Shown: one piece after another, positions 9,142-18,738 of the stretch
Layout of the letters: each line of letters starts with the position of its first letter
Position numbering within the stretch: position 1 is the first letter of the stretch
From: Oceanospirillaceae bacterium
GTDB lineage: Bacteria; Pseudomonadota; Gammaproteobacteria; Pseudomonadales; Balneatricaceae
Length of the DNA: 52,398 nt
Assembly (NCBI GenBank): GCA_024640955.1
Contig: JAHEDZ010000017.1
Span: 1-52,398 of the forward strand
Direction: 5' to 3'
The notes under the pieces: model-generated
Told to the model about the DNA's origin: nothing
The model's database searches: none
Seen by the model: only the letters and a program-made list of their open reading frames with translations
Made by a program: the position numbers and the translations under genes

Positions 9142-10160
9142 CAGAGCGCATCTCCACGCACACTAACGGCTTCGCCTTCACGCGCTAGCAACCGTCCTTG
9201 CGTAATGATCAGAGCATCGTCTGGCAGGTCCGTGGCAAATGGCTGCCCCTCGATCGCGTTCTCAGTGGGATAAAATACCGCTGTGCCATCCATAACGACC
9301 ATGACACCGAGCTTCCAGACCTCGCCTTGTTGGCGACGCACCAAAAGTTCAGCAGGCAGGTGTGGCTGGCTCGCTTGCCACAGAAGACGACCTGCAGCGC
9401 CTGGGGGCGGTATCTGGTCTGGGAAAGTCAGACGCAGCTCTTGAGTACGCTGCCGGCTATCGACTACCGGCAGCACAACGCGTAGTTGCGCTGAGTAATC
9501 ACGGTTTAAGTAATCGAAATTCAGCATCTGGCCGGCGACAAAGGTCTGTGTTGGCGGCACTCGCGCACTCAATTCGGCATCGGCCAATTGCACCAAGCGC
9601 ATAAGTGGCGAACCGGGTGCCGCAAGCGCGCCCAATTGCGCTGCACGTTCTGTAACAACGCCAGCAAAGGGAGCTGATACCACACAGCGATCGACTGATA
9701 TCTGCGCCACTTTAACCTGCTGTTCCTGCACCACTCGACGTGCTTGAAGGGCTTCAAGCTGAGTTGCTCGCTGTTGCAAACCCTCTTCACCCAAATTACC
9801 TGCCTCGTTTAAGCGTTTGGCGCGACGATATTGATCGGACGCTAGACTCAACTGCACATCTATTTCGCCCAGGGAGGCACTTTGCGTATTGAGCTGCGCC
9901 TGATAAATCGAGCAGTCGAGCTCGACCAGTGTGTCACCCGCTTCAACCTGATCACCCACCTCAACATTAATACTCTCAATCTGCGCACTGATCTGTGCAC
10001 TGAGGAATGCGTCCTGTTTACTAATAACCTCGGCCGGGGCGCTGAATTCGGGAAAGAAGGCCAGCTCTGATACAGGCTGCGCAGAAACAGGAGTCTCCGC
10101 TCGCGCATTAAGGGTTAGGAGTAGCGTCGCCAGAGTGACAAGGAGGCGGCTAGTTAGCAT
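9141..10160 (-). CDS. RND pump periplasmic adaptor (membrane fusion protein)
   Basis: A 339-residue HlyD/AcrA-type adaptor joining the RND permease to an outer-membrane channel. A signal peptide is visible at the N-terminus (MLTSRLLVTLATLLLTLNARA). The lipoyl half-motifs flank an alpha-hairpin: first half ISAQIESINVEVGDQVEAGD, then a coiled segment around QATQLEALQARR, then second half VSAPFAGVVTERAAQLG. I chose the ATG at 10160 because GGAG lies 7 bases upstream and the signal peptide begins there. An in-frame codon at 10220 would add 20 residues before the signal. It has no lipobox Cys, so it is probably soluble or periplasmic. First gene of the two-gene pump operon. Confidence 0.9.
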   Translation of the reverse strand: MLTSRLLVTLATLLLTLNARAETPVSAQPVSELAFFPEFSAPAEVISKQDAFLSAQISAQIESINVEVGDQVEAGDTLVELDCSIYQAQLNTQSASLGEIDVQLSLASDQYRRAKRLNEAGNLGEEGLQQRATQLEALQARRVVQEQQVKVAQISVDRCVVSAPFAGVVTERAAQLGALAAPGSPLMRLVQLADAELSARVPPTQTFVAGQMLNFDYLNRDYSAQLRVVLPVVDSRQRTQELRLTFPDQIPPPGAAGRLLWQASQPHLPAELLVRRQQGEVWKLGVMVVMDGTAVFYPTENAIEGQPFATDLPDDALIITQGRLLAREGEAVSVRGDAL

Positions 10161-10262
10161 GTAGAGCTCCAGCAGGTTTATTAATTCGCTTAGTCTAAAC
10201 GGTGTACCCGCCGAGACCAATCGAGTTCTAAGAAAAAGCGTTAGTTAGCGCCAAATACAGCT

Positions 10263-10285
10263 GTGCCCTCTTACAGCGAGGGCAC
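10263..10285. terminator. Hairpin between the ETF-quinone oxidoreductase and pump genes
   Basis: GTGCCCTC (10263-10270) and GAGGGCAC (10278-10285) form a perfect 8-bp stem with a 7-base loop. It lies about 50 bases beyond the stop of the acyl-CoA operon. A T-rich tail (TTTCTT) is on the plus-strand side only, so on the minus strand it is a weak terminator or a 3'-end stabilising hairpin. Confidence 0.45.
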
Positions 10286-10332
10286 TTTCTTGGATCACGT
10301 AAGCCTAAATGATCGGCCTTACATGTTTGGCC

Positions 10333-11961
10333 TTACATATTAGGATAGTTCGGACCACCTGCACCCTCAGGTGTTACCCAACGGATATTCTGCAGCGGAT
10401 CTTTGATATCACAGGTTTTACAGTGCAGACAGTTCGCACCATTAATCTGCAGACGTGGCTCACCCTCATCCTCGAGCACCTCGTAGACACCCGCAGGGCA
10501 GTAGCGCTGAGCCGGCTCAGCGTACTCCGGGATATTGACGCTAGTTGGCAGTCCATCATCCAGCAGTTGCAGATGACAAGGCTGATCCTCTTCGTGGGCG
10601 GTGTTAGAGATAAATACCGAAGAGAGCTTATCGAAGCTCAGTTTGCCATCAGGTTTGGGGTACTCAATCTTGGTGCACTCACCCGCTTTACGCAGCTGCT
10701 CATGATCGGCATGGGTATCATGCAACGTCACTGGAATGCGGCCACCAAAGATGTTCTGATCCAGCGTGTTGAACGCCCCACCCAAAATAGGGCCGAACTT
10801 ATGCAGCGCTGGACCAAAGTTACGTGAGGAATAGAGCTCGTCGTAGAGCCAGGAGTTCTTGTACTGGTCGTTAAAGCTCTCAGCTTTAACGTTGCCAGCA
10901 GCAATTGCCTCAACCAGGCTTTCAGCCGCGAGCATGCCCGACTTCATCGCCGTGTGAACGCCTTTTATACGCGAGAAGTTCAGCGTGCCGGCATCACAGC
11001 CGATCAGCAGACCGCCATCGAAGCTCATCTCTGGCAGGCAGTTGAAGCCACCCTTGGCAATGGCACGCGCACCGTAAGAGACGCGTTTGCCACCCTCGAG
11101 GTACTGCGCCAGCTTTGGATGATGTTTTAAGCGCTGAAACTCATCGAACGGGCTCACCCAAGGGTTAGAGTAGTTCAGGTCCACAATCAGACCCACCACC
11201 ACCTGGTTGTTCTCAGCGTGGTAGAGGAAGAAACCGCCACTGGTGCCATCGGATAGCGGCCATCCGCTACCGTGGATGACCAGACCTTCCTGATGACGCT
11301 CTGGCTCAATATCCCAAAGCTCTTTGATACCCAAACCGTAGTGCTGAGGATCTTTACCGGCAGCGAGATCAAATTTGTTGATCAACGCTTTGCCGAGATG
11401 GCCGCGACAGCCTTCGCTAAACAGTGTGAACTTAGCTTCCAGCGCCATGCCCGGTACGTAGGTGTCTTTCTCCTCACCGTTCTCGCCCACGCCCATTGCA
11501 CCGGTAAGTACACCTTTGACGCCGCCCTCTTCATTGTAGAGAACTTCGGCTGCTGGGAATCCTGGGAATACTTCCACGCCCAACTCTTCAGCGCGCTCAG
11601 CCAACCAGCGGGCCAAGTTGCCGACGGAAGCGATGTAACAGCCATGGTTATGCATGGTTTTCGGCGCTGCGAAGTTAGGAATCGTGACCGACTTGGTTTC
11701 GCTCTTGAGCAGCACGATCTCGTCCGTCTTGGCCTCAGTAACCAGTGGAGCTCCCTGCTCTTTCCATTCCGGAAAGAGCTCGTTCAGCGCTTTAGGATCA
11801 ACCACCGCGCCTGAAAGTATGTGAGCACCCACTTCGGAGCCCTTCTCCACCACACAGACACTCAGTTCTTCATTGAGCTGCTTAATGCGGCAGGCGGCTG
11901 AGAGTCCTGCAGGGCCTGCGCCCACAATCAGAACATCAAACTCCATTACTTCGTATTCCAT
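10333..11961 (-). CDS. etfD: Electron-transfer flavoprotein-ubiquinone oxidoreductase
   Basis: A membrane-associated iron-sulfur flavoprotein that passes electrons from reduced ETF to the quinone pool. The FAD-binding GAGPAGLSAA is near residue 15. The C-terminus carries the 4Fe-4S ligands (CPAGVYEV, then CLHCKTCDIKDP) and ends GGPNYPNM, as is usual for this family. The start is the ATG at 11961, with GGAG 6 bases upstream; a TTG at 11973 is also in frame but has no site. The protein is 542 residues, normal length. It is the last gene of the acyl-CoA operon, 36 bases after the acyl-CoA dehydrogenase, so it drains that enzyme together with EtfAB. Confidence 0.95.
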   Translation of the reverse strand: MEYEVMEFDVLIVGAGPAGLSAACRIKQLNEELSVCVVEKGSEVGAHILSGAVVDPKALNELFPEWKEQGAPLVTEAKTDEIVLLKSETKSVTIPNFAAPKTMHNHGCYIASVGNLARWLAERAEELGVEVFPGFPAAEVLYNEEGGVKGVLTGAMGVGENGEEKDTYVPGMALEAKFTLFSEGCRGHLGKALINKFDLAAGKDPQHYGLGIKELWDIEPERHQEGLVIHGSGWPLSDGTSGGFFLYHAENNQVVVGLIVDLNYSNPWVSPFDEFQRLKHHPKLAQYLEGGKRVSYGARAIAKGGFNCLPEMSFDGGLLIGCDAGTLNFSRIKGVHTAMKSGMLAAESLVEAIAAGNVKAESFNDQYKNSWLYDELYSSRNFGPALHKFGPILGGAFNTLDQNIFGGRIPVTLHDTHADHEQLRKAGECTKIEYPKPDGKLSFDKLSSVFISNTAHEEDQPCHLQLLDDGLPTSVNIPEYAEPAQRYCPAGVYEVLEDEGEPRLQINGANCLHCKTCDIKDPLQNIRWVTPEGAGGPNYPNM

Positions 11962-11997
11962 CGGGATCTCCAAAATCCATCGAGCGCAAAAGCGCTA

Positions 11998-13761
11998 TCA
12001 GAACTGCTCATCAGTTAGAACAAAGGCTGCATCCAGACCTGTCATTAGGGTCTGGGCATGCTGTTCGACGCGCGGCAGGTAGTGTTCGGCATAAAAACGG
12101 GCTGTGGCCACTTTAGCACTGAGGAACGGCGCGCCGTAAGCGCTCTCTTGCGCGTCGAGCGCTTTGGCAGATGCGGCCGATTTGGCCATCACCCAGGCAC
12201 CGCTGAGGTAACCCATAAGCATGAGGAAGTCGAATGCCACAGCGCCCATAGTCTGCCGGTCAGCACCGGCGTTCTCCAGAATCCATTCGCGCACTTCAGC
12301 GCCACGAGCCACAGAGGCCGCATAGCGATTAGCAAACTTATCCAAACCGGCCGCGCGCAATTCAGCTTCAACACCCGCCATCTCATCCAGCAACGCAGCG
12401 AGCGCAGCGCCCTGATCTGAAAGTGTTTTGCGACCAATCAGGTCGAGCGCCTGAATACCGTTCGTGCCTTCATAAATCGCCAGAATACGTGCATCGCGAT
12501 AGTGCTGTGGCGCGCCAGACTCTTCGATAAAGCCCATACCGCCGTGCACCTGAATATTGAGCGAGGTGAGCTCATTGGCCATCTCGGTCATCCAGCCTTT
12601 AACAATCGGCGTCAATAACTCAACGCGCTCAGAGGCACCCGCCGCACCGGCATGCGCACGATCAATCTCTGCCGCAGCGATAAGAGCCAGACCACGCATG
12701 GCTTCACAACCCGCGCGCTGCGCCATCAACATACGACGCACATCTGGATGCTCAATAATTGGAATCTTCGTACCATCTTTGCGGCTACCCTGGGTGCGGT
12801 CCTTGGCGTACCAAGCTGCCTGCTGGTAAGCGCGTTCAGATATCGACAGCCCCTGCAGGCCGACAGACTGGCGCGCATGGTTCATCATGGTGAACATGTA
12901 AGCGAGGCCCTTATTCTCCTCACCCACGATGTAGCCAACTGCACCGCCATTATCACCAAAACTCATGGTACAGGTAGGGCTGGCGTGGATACCCAGCTTG
13001 TGCTCTAGCGCGATACACTTTGCATCGTTTAGCTCACCCGGTTCACCGTTCTCATCGAGCAAGAATTTCGGCACGATAAAGAGCGAGATACCCTTAACGC
13101 CCGCCGGTGCATCCGGCAGCCGAGCCAGCACAAGATGAACAATATTAGGGGTCATCTGGTGATCACCCCAGGTGATGTAGATCTTCTGCCCCGTGATCAG
13201 GTAGTGATCGCCGTTTGGCACCGCTTTGGTGGCAACTGCAGCGAGGTCAGAACCCGCAGCGGGCTCGGTGAGGTTCATTGTCCCTGTCCACTCGCCGCTC
13301 ACGAGACGCGGCAGATAAGCCTGCTGAAGCTCATCACTACCATGCGCAATCAAGGCTTCAATAGAACCCTGTGTCAGCATTGGGCAGAGCGCAAACGCCA
13401 TATTGGCCGAGTGCCAGAGTTCATTGACCGCTGTACCTACGACATTGGGCAACGCCTGGCCACCAAACGCCTCGGGCGCTGTTAGCGTTGCCCAGCCGTT
13501 CTCCATGTACTGCTGATAAGCATCTGAGTATCCTGGCGACTCCTGTACTTTGTCATCGCTGAGCTTGGCGCCATTGGAATCTCCCACCGCATTCAAGGGA
13601 GCCAGTACTTCAGATGCAAGCTTACCCGCCTCCTCTACGATCACATTAGCCAGCTCGAGGTTAACCTCCTCAAGGTGCATCGCTTCGCACAGTTTGTCGA
13701 ACTGCACCAACTGGTCGAGCACAAAGGCAGTGTCCTGCGCCGGGGCGTTGTAGATATTCAT
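11998..13761 (-). CDS. Acyl-CoA dehydrogenase, DmdC-like long form
   Basis: A 587-residue flavin enzyme that introduces an alpha-beta double bond into an acyl-CoA and donates electrons to ETF. It is of the long class with an extra N-terminal segment and a C-terminal extension. Visible motifs are TGTMNLTEPAAGSDL (FAD/substrate loop), ITGQKIYITWG, and YEGTNGIQ with the presumed catalytic Glu431. Length and architecture match DmdC, the methylmercaptopropionyl-CoA dehydrogenase of DMSP demethylation, but also related medium/long-chain enzymes. A DmdB-like ligase at the head of the same operon favours DmdC. No DmdA or DmdD homologue is in the window, so the substrate remains inferred. A small hairpin (11983-11996) separates it from the next gene. 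Confidence 0.85.
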   Translation of the reverse strand: MNIYNAPAQDTAFVLDQLVQFDKLCEAMHLEEVNLELANVIVEEAGKLASEVLAPLNAVGDSNGAKLSDDKVQESPGYSDAYQQYMENGWATLTAPEAFGGQALPNVVGTAVNELWHSANMAFALCPMLTQGSIEALIAHGSDELQQAYLPRLVSGEWTGTMNLTEPAAGSDLAAVATKAVPNGDHYLITGQKIYITWGDHQMTPNIVHLVLARLPDAPAGVKGISLFIVPKFLLDENGEPGELNDAKCIALEHKLGIHASPTCTMSFGDNGGAVGYIVGEENKGLAYMFTMMNHARQSVGLQGLSISERAYQQAAWYAKDRTQGSRKDGTKIPIIEHPDVRRMLMAQRAGCEAMRGLALIAAAEIDRAHAGAAGASERVELLTPIVKGWMTEMANELTSLNIQVHGGMGFIEESGAPQHYRDARILAIYEGTNGIQALDLIGRKTLSDQGAALAALLDEMAGVEAELRAAGLDKFANRYAASVARGAEVREWILENAGADRQTMGAVAFDFLMLMGYLSGAWVMAKSAASAKALDAQESAYGAPFLSAKVATARFYAEHYLPRVEQHAQTLMTGLDAAFVLTDEQF

Positions 13762-13790
13762 GGTCAGGGTCTCAGAAAGTTAGCGAACCA

Positions 13791-13811
13791 GGGTAGGCGC
13801 AGAGCCTACCC
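13791..13811 (-). promoter_or_regulatory. Intercistronic hairpin between etfA and the acyl-CoA dehydrogenase gene
   Basis: GGGTAGGC and GCCTACCC form a perfect 8-bp stem around a 5-base loop, 11 bases after the etfA stop. No T-run follows, so it fits an mRNA processing or stability element that could give the two halves of the operon different mRNA levels. Confidence 0.45.
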
Positions 13812-13821
13812 CGACGGTCGA

Positions 13822-14754
13822 TCAGATTTTAGAAACGAGTTCCGGCAGAATATCGTGCAGATCGCCTACCAGACCGTAGTCAGCGATGTTGAAGATGGGC
13901 GCCTCTTCGTCTTTGTTAATTGCAACAATGACACCCGACTCTTTCATACCGGCAATGTGCTGAATGGCACCGGAGATGCCCACGGCGATATAGAGCTTAG
14001 GCGCAACCATCTTACCGGTCTGGCCCACCTGCATATCGTTAGGAACGAAGCCGCTATCAACAGCAGCACGTGATGCACCGACCGCAGCACTCAGCTTGTC
14101 AGCCAGCTCGAACACCTTCGCGAAATCCTCTTTTGAACCAACACCGCGGCCGCCCGATACGACGATATCAGCAGAGTCCAGCTCTGGACGGTCAGATTCG
14201 GTGACATCCGCACGTACGAAGCGAACTTTTGCAGTCCCTACAGTTGCGTTTGCAGCGCTCACCGCTGCGCTACCGCCTTCAGAGGCGGCTGCCGCGAAAG
14301 CTGTACCACGAACCGTGATCACCTTAGTCGCGTCACTACTCTTAACAGTCGCAATCGCGTTGCCGGCATAGATAGGACGCTTGAATGTATCCGCATCAAT
14401 GACTTCGATGATGTCAGAGATCTGGTTTACACCACAAAGGGCCGCCAGACGTGGTGCCAAGTCCTTACCAAAGGTGCTCGCACCTACCAGAATATGGGTG
14501 TAGTCACCGGCCAATTGCTTAGCTACCGGTGCAATCAGGTCGGCCAGCGGGTGTGCAAGTGCTGCGTCCTCTGCAGTTAGAACCGCAGAGACACCGGCAA
14601 CCTGAGAAGCGGCCTGTGCGGCAGCTGCCACGTCGTTACCGGTTACCAGCAGATCAACCGGCGCACCCAGTGCTGCAGCAGCCGTGACTGCTGAGAGAGT
14701 TGCGCTCTTGATAGCGCCGTTTTCGTGTTCGGCAATAATCAGGGTTTTCATCAT
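13822..14754 (-). CDS. etfA: Electron-transfer flavoprotein alpha subunit
   Basis: The 310-residue alpha subunit of the soluble ETF heterodimer, which carries FAD and transfers electrons from acyl-CoA dehydrogenases to the quinone oxidoreductase. It begins [13 protein letters not shown]. The C-terminal FAD domain shows [12 protein letters not shown], followed by [23 protein letters not shown] and [13 protein letters not shown], all diagnostic. Length is typical. It lies 8 bases after etfB and 60 bases before the acyl-CoA dehydrogenase, inside one operon. An alternative start one codon downstream is equally possible. Confidence 0.97.
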   Translation of the reverse strand: MMKTLIIAEHENGAIKSATLSAVTAAAALGAPVDLLVTGNDVAAAAQAASQVAGVSAVLTAEDAALAHPLADLIAPVAKQLAGDYTHILVGASTFGKDLAPRLAALCGVNQISDIIEVIDADTFKRPIYAGNAIATVKSSDATKVITVRGTAFAAAASEGGSAAVSAANATVGTAKVRFVRADVTESDRPELDSADIVVSGGRGVGSKEDFAKVFELADKLSAAVGASRAAVDSGFVPNDMQVGQTGKMVAPKLYIAVGISGAIQHIAGMKESGVIVAINKDEEAPIFNIADYGLVGDLHDILPELVSKI

Positions 14755-14762
14755 CTCTCTCC

Positions 14763-15512
14763 TTAAAGAACCTGAGCGTCGTTGCGCAGTTTATCGAGCA
14801 GCTCGTCTACCGAACCCACCTTGATACCCGCCTGGCGCTCGGCTGGCGGCTCTACAGAGAGAAGCTCTGTGCTGTTGCTCAGCGTAACGCCCAGCTCTTC
14901 GACTGTTTTTACTGCCAGTGGCTTGCGCTTAGCCTGCATAATTTTGGGCAGCGCGGCGAAGCGTGGCTCGTTCAGACGCAGGTCTGTGGTGACAACGGCT
15001 GGCAGATCCATCTCCAGCGTCACCAAACCGCCGTCCACTTCACGGGTGACTTCAGCTTTGCCGTCAGCAATTTTCACTTCTGATGCGAAGGTCGCCTGCG
15101 GGATATCCAGCAGCGCAGCTAGCATTTGACCAGTCTGGTTGTTATCGGAATCGATAGCCTGCTTACCGAGGATAAACAGATCAGCGTTCTCCTCTTCGTT
15201 GATCTTCGCCAACAGGCGTGCAACGTCGAGTGAACTTGGAGCCGCTGCAGTCTCAACCTGAATACCGCGATCGGCACCCAGAGCCATGGCGTAACGCATC
15301 TGCTCCTGTACCGCTTTAGGGCCAACAGAGACAACCACGATTTCAGAGACTGTACCCGCCTCTTTAAGACGCACTGCCTCCTCTACTGCGATCTCACAGA
15401 AGGGGTTGATCGACATTTTGGTATTAGCCAGATCAACATCTGAGTTGTCGGCTTTAACGCGAACCTTCACGTTGTAATCGATAACGCGTTTAACCGCGAC
15501 AATTGCTTTCAT
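14763..15512 (-). CDS. etfB: Electron-transfer flavoprotein beta subunit
   Basis: The 249-residue beta subunit of ETF, an AMP-binding partner of EtfA. The N-terminus [19 protein letters not shown], the [16 protein letters not shown] segment and the [16 protein letters not shown] motif are typical. The conserved recognition-loop area [21 protein letters not shown] is present. The start has GGAAG upstream. It is second in the operon, 47 bases after the acyl-CoA ligase. The pairing with a dedicated dehydrogenase and quinone oxidoreductase suggests a self-contained oxidation module. Confidence 0.97.
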   Translation of the reverse strand: MKAIVAVKRVIDYNVKVRVKADNSDVDLANTKMSINPFCEIAVEEAVRLKEAGTVSEIVVVSVGPKAVQEQMRYAMALGADRGIQVETAAAPSSLDVARLLAKINEEENADLFILGKQAIDSDNNQTGQMLAALLDIPQATFASEVKIADGKAEVTREVDGGLVTLEMDLPAVVTTDLRLNEPRFAALPKIMQAKRKPLAVKTVEELGVTLSNSTELLSVEPPAERQAGIKVGSVDELLDKLRNDAQVL

Positions 15513-15559
15513 CTTAACTTCCTTCTGCGCCCAGCCTCGCTCGGCGCTTTGGTTAACTC

Positions 15560-17188
15560 TTAGAGCGAATTAGCCTGCTCACGTAGAATAAATTTCTGAA
15601 TCTTACCGGTGGACGTCTTTGGCAGCGGTCCGAAAACGACGTTCTTCGGTGCCTTAAACTTCGCCATGTTCGCGCGGCAGTAATCGATAACCTCCGCCTC
15701 ACTCACCTGAGGCGCACCCTCTTTAAGGGTGACGAATGCACAAGGGGTCTCACCCCACTTCTCATCATTCTTAGCGACAACGGCCGCCTCTTGAATATGC
15801 GGGTGGGCATACAAAACACCCTCCACCTCGATCGATGAGATGTTCTCGCCACCGGAGATAATGATGTCTTTCGAACGGTCTTTAATCTGCACATAGCCAT
15901 CTGCATGCCATACCGCTAGGTCACCCGAGGCAAACCAGCCACCGCGGAAGGATTTCTCGGTTGTGGCAGGGTTCTTCAGGTAGCCCTTCATCACTAGGTT
16001 GCCACGCATGAAGATCTCGCCCATGGTCTCACCATCTTGCGGTACTGGCTCCAGCGTCTCGGGATCGAGTACCGCCATATCTTCAAGCATCGGCGCTCGA
16101 ACACCCTGGCGCGCCTTGAGCACCGCTTTCTCTTCAGCAGACTTATCGTCCCAGTCATCGTTCCAAGCACAGATAGCGCAAGGGCCGTAGGTTTCAGTAA
16201 GGCCGTAAACGTGGGTAACATCAAAACCGATGCTTTCCATACCGGCGATAACAGCCGCTGGAGGCGCTGCACCCGCCGTCATAACGCTCACTTTGTGATC
16301 GATGCCCGCTTTCATCTCATCAGGAGCTGAGTTGAGCATATTGAGAACGATCGGAGCACCACAGAAGTAGCCGACCTTTTCGCTTTTGATCAGTTCAAAA
16401 ATCTTATCGGCGCGCACATGGCGCAGACTGACGCTTACACCGGCTTGCGCAGCGATAGTCCACGGGAAACACCAACCATTACAGTGGAACATCGGTAGCG
16501 TCCAAAGGTAGACCGGGTGCATTCCCATACTCCATGAGAGCGCATTACTCGCCGCATTCAAGTAGGCGCCACGGTGGTGGTAGACCACGCCCTTGGGATC
16601 ACCCGTAGTGCCTGAGGTGTAGTTGAGCGTGATCGCATTCCACTCATCGGTCACAGCTTCGCCAGGGTAGTTCTCGTCTCCCGTTGCGATAAACGCTTCG
16701 TAATCCATCTCGCCGATCATCTCACCGCCATCAAAGCTCGCGTCATCGATACCAATAACTAGCGGCTTGTTTTCGAGGGTTGCGAGGGCAGCCGTAGCGA
16801 CCTCAGCAAACTCTTTATCGACCAGGAAAACCTTGGCTTCAGCGTGCTGCAGGATAAATGCAACCGTTGCCGCATCGAGACGGGTGTTGATCGAGTTGAG
16901 TATGGCGCCAGCCATCGGCACACCAAAATGAGTCTCAAAGTGCTCGGGCAAGTTCGATGCAATAATCGAGACAGCTTCACCCTTCTTAATGCCGACCTTG
17001 CGCAGTGCGCTAGCTAACTGGCGACAACGCTTGAGAGTTTCACTCCATGTGCGACGCACCTCACCGTTTACGGTTGCCACTTTGTTTGGGTATACAAAGG
17101 CCGAACGCTCAAGATAGCTAATCGGCGTCAGCGCAGCATAGTTTGCAGCGCACTGATCGAGATTCGTTTCAAAGGGTGAGTGACTCAT
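15560..17188 (-). CDS. Acyl-CoA ligase, DmdB-like
   Basis: A 542-residue member of the AMP-forming acyl-CoA synthetase family: acid + ATP + CoA gives acyl-CoA. The P-loop-like motif [15 protein letters not shown], the A5-like [10 protein letters not shown], the hinge region [18 protein letters not shown] and the catalytic-Lys tail [10 protein letters not shown] are all visible. The N-terminal [10 protein letters not shown] and [20 protein letters not shown] are close to what I recall of DmdB (3-methylmercaptopropionate-CoA ligase), but medium-chain ligases share them. It heads the operon with etfBA, dehydrogenase and quinone oxidoreductase. Upstream lies a strong inverted repeat (17252-17274), a probable operator. 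Confidence 0.88.
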   Translation of the reverse strand: MSHSPFETNLDQCAANYAALTPISYLERSAFVYPNKVATVNGEVRRTWSETLKRCRQLASALRKVGIKKGEAVSIIASNLPEHFETHFGVPMAGAILNSINTRLDAATVAFILQHAEAKVFLVDKEFAEVATAALATLENKPLVIGIDDASFDGGEMIGEMDYEAFIATGDENYPGEAVTDEWNAITLNYTSGTTGDPKGVVYHHRGAYLNAASNALSWSMGMHPVYLWTLPMFHCNGWCFPWTIAAQAGVSVSLRHVRADKIFELIKSEKVGYFCGAPIVLNMLNSAPDEMKAGIDHKVSVMTAGAAPPAAVIAGMESIGFDVTHVYGLTETYGPCAICAWNDDWDDKSAEEKAVLKARQGVRAPMLEDMAVLDPETLEPVPQDGETMGEIFMRGNLVMKGYLKNPATTEKSFRGGWFASGDLAVWHADGYVQIKDRSKDIIISGGENISSIEVEGVLYAHPHIQEAAVVAKNDEKWGETPCAFVTLKEGAPQVSEAEVIDYCRANMAKFKAPKNVVFGPLPKTSTGKIQKFILREQANSL

Positions 17189-17251
17189 GGTGCCCCCAAT
17201 CTGTTATTAGTATTTGAGCTCTATTTTAGGCTGTTATGGAACTCTACAATT

Positions 17252-17274
17252 TATTGTTGTGCATTACAACAATA
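17252..17274. promoter_or_regulatory. Candidate operator upstream of the acyl-CoA operon
   Basis: TATTGTTGT (17252-17260) and ACAACAATA (17266-17274) are perfect 9-base arms around the spacer GCATT. It lies 64 bases before the acyl-CoA ligase start and about 140 bases before the divergent DUF6435 gene, so a dimeric repressor bound here could control both. No regulator gene is adjacent. Confidence 0.55.
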
Positions 17275-17415
17275 TATAATCTCAGTAATTAAGACTTTAC
17301 GCCTCTATCTAGATCTTGCCTATTCGCCGAAAGTGCAATCTGAGATTCCTATATTAGGACACAAACCAAGCGCAACTTAACTTCGTAAACAGAGAAACCC
17401 AGTAAGGAGCGAACG

Positions 17416-17589
17416 ATGTTTGGTTTATTTAAGAAAGATCCACTCAAGCAGTTGAACAAAGAGTACGGTGAGCTGCTAGAGAAGGCGATGAATGCGCAAC
17501 GCACCGGCGATATCGAGGGATACTCAAAGCTATCCGAGCAAGCCGATGCAGTATATAAAGAGATTCAGCAACTAGAATCTCAGCGTTAG
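17416..17589 (+). CDS. Small DUF6435 family protein
   Basis: A 57-residue protein beginning MFGLFKKDPLKQLNKEY and ending QQLESQR. It is charged, predicted helical, and matches the short DUF6435-type proteins seen in marine gammaproteobacteria (the family assignment is from memory). AAGGAG lies 6 bases before the ATG, so it is well expressed in principle. Function is unknown. Its stop is 9 bases before the alcohol dehydrogenase start, which indicates co-transcription. The first residues (MFGLFKK) could make a short amphipathic membrane contact. Confidence 0.8.
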   Translation: MFGLFKKDPLKQLNKEYGELLEKAMNAQRTGDIEGYSKLSEQADAVYKEIQQLESQR

Positions 17590-17598
17590 GAGCTCGCT

Positions 17599-18738
17599 TT
17601 GCACCTGATCAACTATCTCACTCGCGTCCAATTTGGCTTCGGCAGCCTTAGCTCCCTGCAAGCTGAATGTGACCTGCTATCAATCAAACGTCCACTGATT
17701 GTTACCGACAAAGGTGTTCGCGCCGCAGGACTAATCGAACAGGTCAGTGACCAGTTGCAGCACTTCTCTGACGAGCAGATATTTGATCAAACACCCCCAA
17801 ACCCCAACGAGGCGACGGTGCGCTTGGCAGCGCAAATGTATCGTGACGGTGGCTTTGATGGGTTAATTGCTGTCGGTGGCGGCTCTGCAATCGACCTAGC
17901 CAAGGGTGTTGCAGTCTGTGCCACCCACGAGGGACCGCTGAGTCAGTTCGCGCTGATCGAGGGCGGCCTCACAAGAATTACTTCGGCAACTGCACCTGTT
18001 GTTGCGATACCAACAACTGCCGGAACTGGGAGCGAAGTCGGTCGCGCCGGCGTTCTGATTCTCGAAGATGGCCGCAAGGTGGGTGTCATCTCACCTCATG
18101 TGATGCCGAAAGTAGCAATCTGCGACCCCGAGCTAACCTTAGGACTGCCGCCATCAATGACGGCCGCAACCGGTATGGATGCAATCGCTCACTGCATGGA
18201 GACCTTCATGTCTCCGGCATTCAACCCACCGGCTGATGGCATCGCACTCGATGGGCTACGCCGTGGATGGGCGCACATAGAGCGTGCAACTACGGATGGC
18301 AGTGACCGCGAAGCACGGCTGAATATGATGAGTGCATCAATGCAGGGAGCTATGGCTTTCCAGAAAGGGCTCGGTGCAGTACACAGCCTTAGCCATTCGA
18401 TGGGCGGCGTTGATCCACGCCTGCATCACGGCACCTTAAACGCCATATTTATGCCGCTGATTGTGGAGTTCAATACACCGGCTGAGACGATGCAGAGTGA
18501 ACAAAAACTTATGCGCATGGCACAAGCGATGAATTTGGGTGCAGGAGAAACGGTTGTTGAGGCCCTGATCTCGATGAACGAGCGCTTAGGTATGCCAAGC
18601 GGTTTGAGCGAAATGGGTGTAAGCGAGTCGCAATTTGAACAGATTATCTCAGGCGCCATGAAAGATCACTGTCACGCCACCAACCCCAGAGTTGCAACCC
18701 CGGAAGAGTATCGAGAGCTCCTCGAAAAGGCTCTCTGA
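17599..18738 (+). CDS. Iron-containing alcohol dehydrogenase
   Basis: A 379-residue group III alcohol dehydrogenase, NAD(P)-dependent with a single metal. The nucleotide loop AVGGGSAIDLAKG is near 91-103, IPTTAGTGSEV near 138, and the expected metal ligands are D194, H198, H262 and H276. It starts at TTG; GGAG sits 6 bases upstream and the upstream small gene ends 9 bases before. Substrate is not fixed by sequence: family members act on 1,3-propanediol, 4-hydroxybutyrate, lactaldehyde or, as DddB in DMSP degraders, 3-hydroxypropionate. It ends head-on against frcK with no gap. Confidence 0.92.
   Translation: MHLINYLTRVQFGFGSLSSLQAECDLLSIKRPLIVTDKGVRAAGLIEQVSDQLQHFSDEQIFDQTPPNPNEATVRLAAQMYRDGGFDGLIAVGGGSAIDLAKGVAVCATHEGPLSQFALIEGGLTRITSATAPVVAIPTTAGTGSEVGRAGVLILEDGRKVGVISPHVMPKVAICDPELTLGLPPSMTAATGMDAIAHCMETFMSPAFNPPADGIALDGLRRGWAHIERATTDGSDREARLNMMSASMQGAMAFQKGLGAVHSLSHSMGGVDPRLHHGTLNAIFMPLIVEFNTPAETMQSEQKLMRMAQAMNLGAGETVVEALISMNERLGMPSGLSEMGVSESQFEQIISGAMKDHCHATNPRVATPEEYRELLEKAL

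Noticed and set aside
17599-18738. DddB 3-hydroxypropionate dehydrogenase
   Set aside because: Tempting because of acuI and the DmdB-like ligase, but the group III alcohol dehydrogenase motifs do not fix the substrate and no ddd gene is adjacent.
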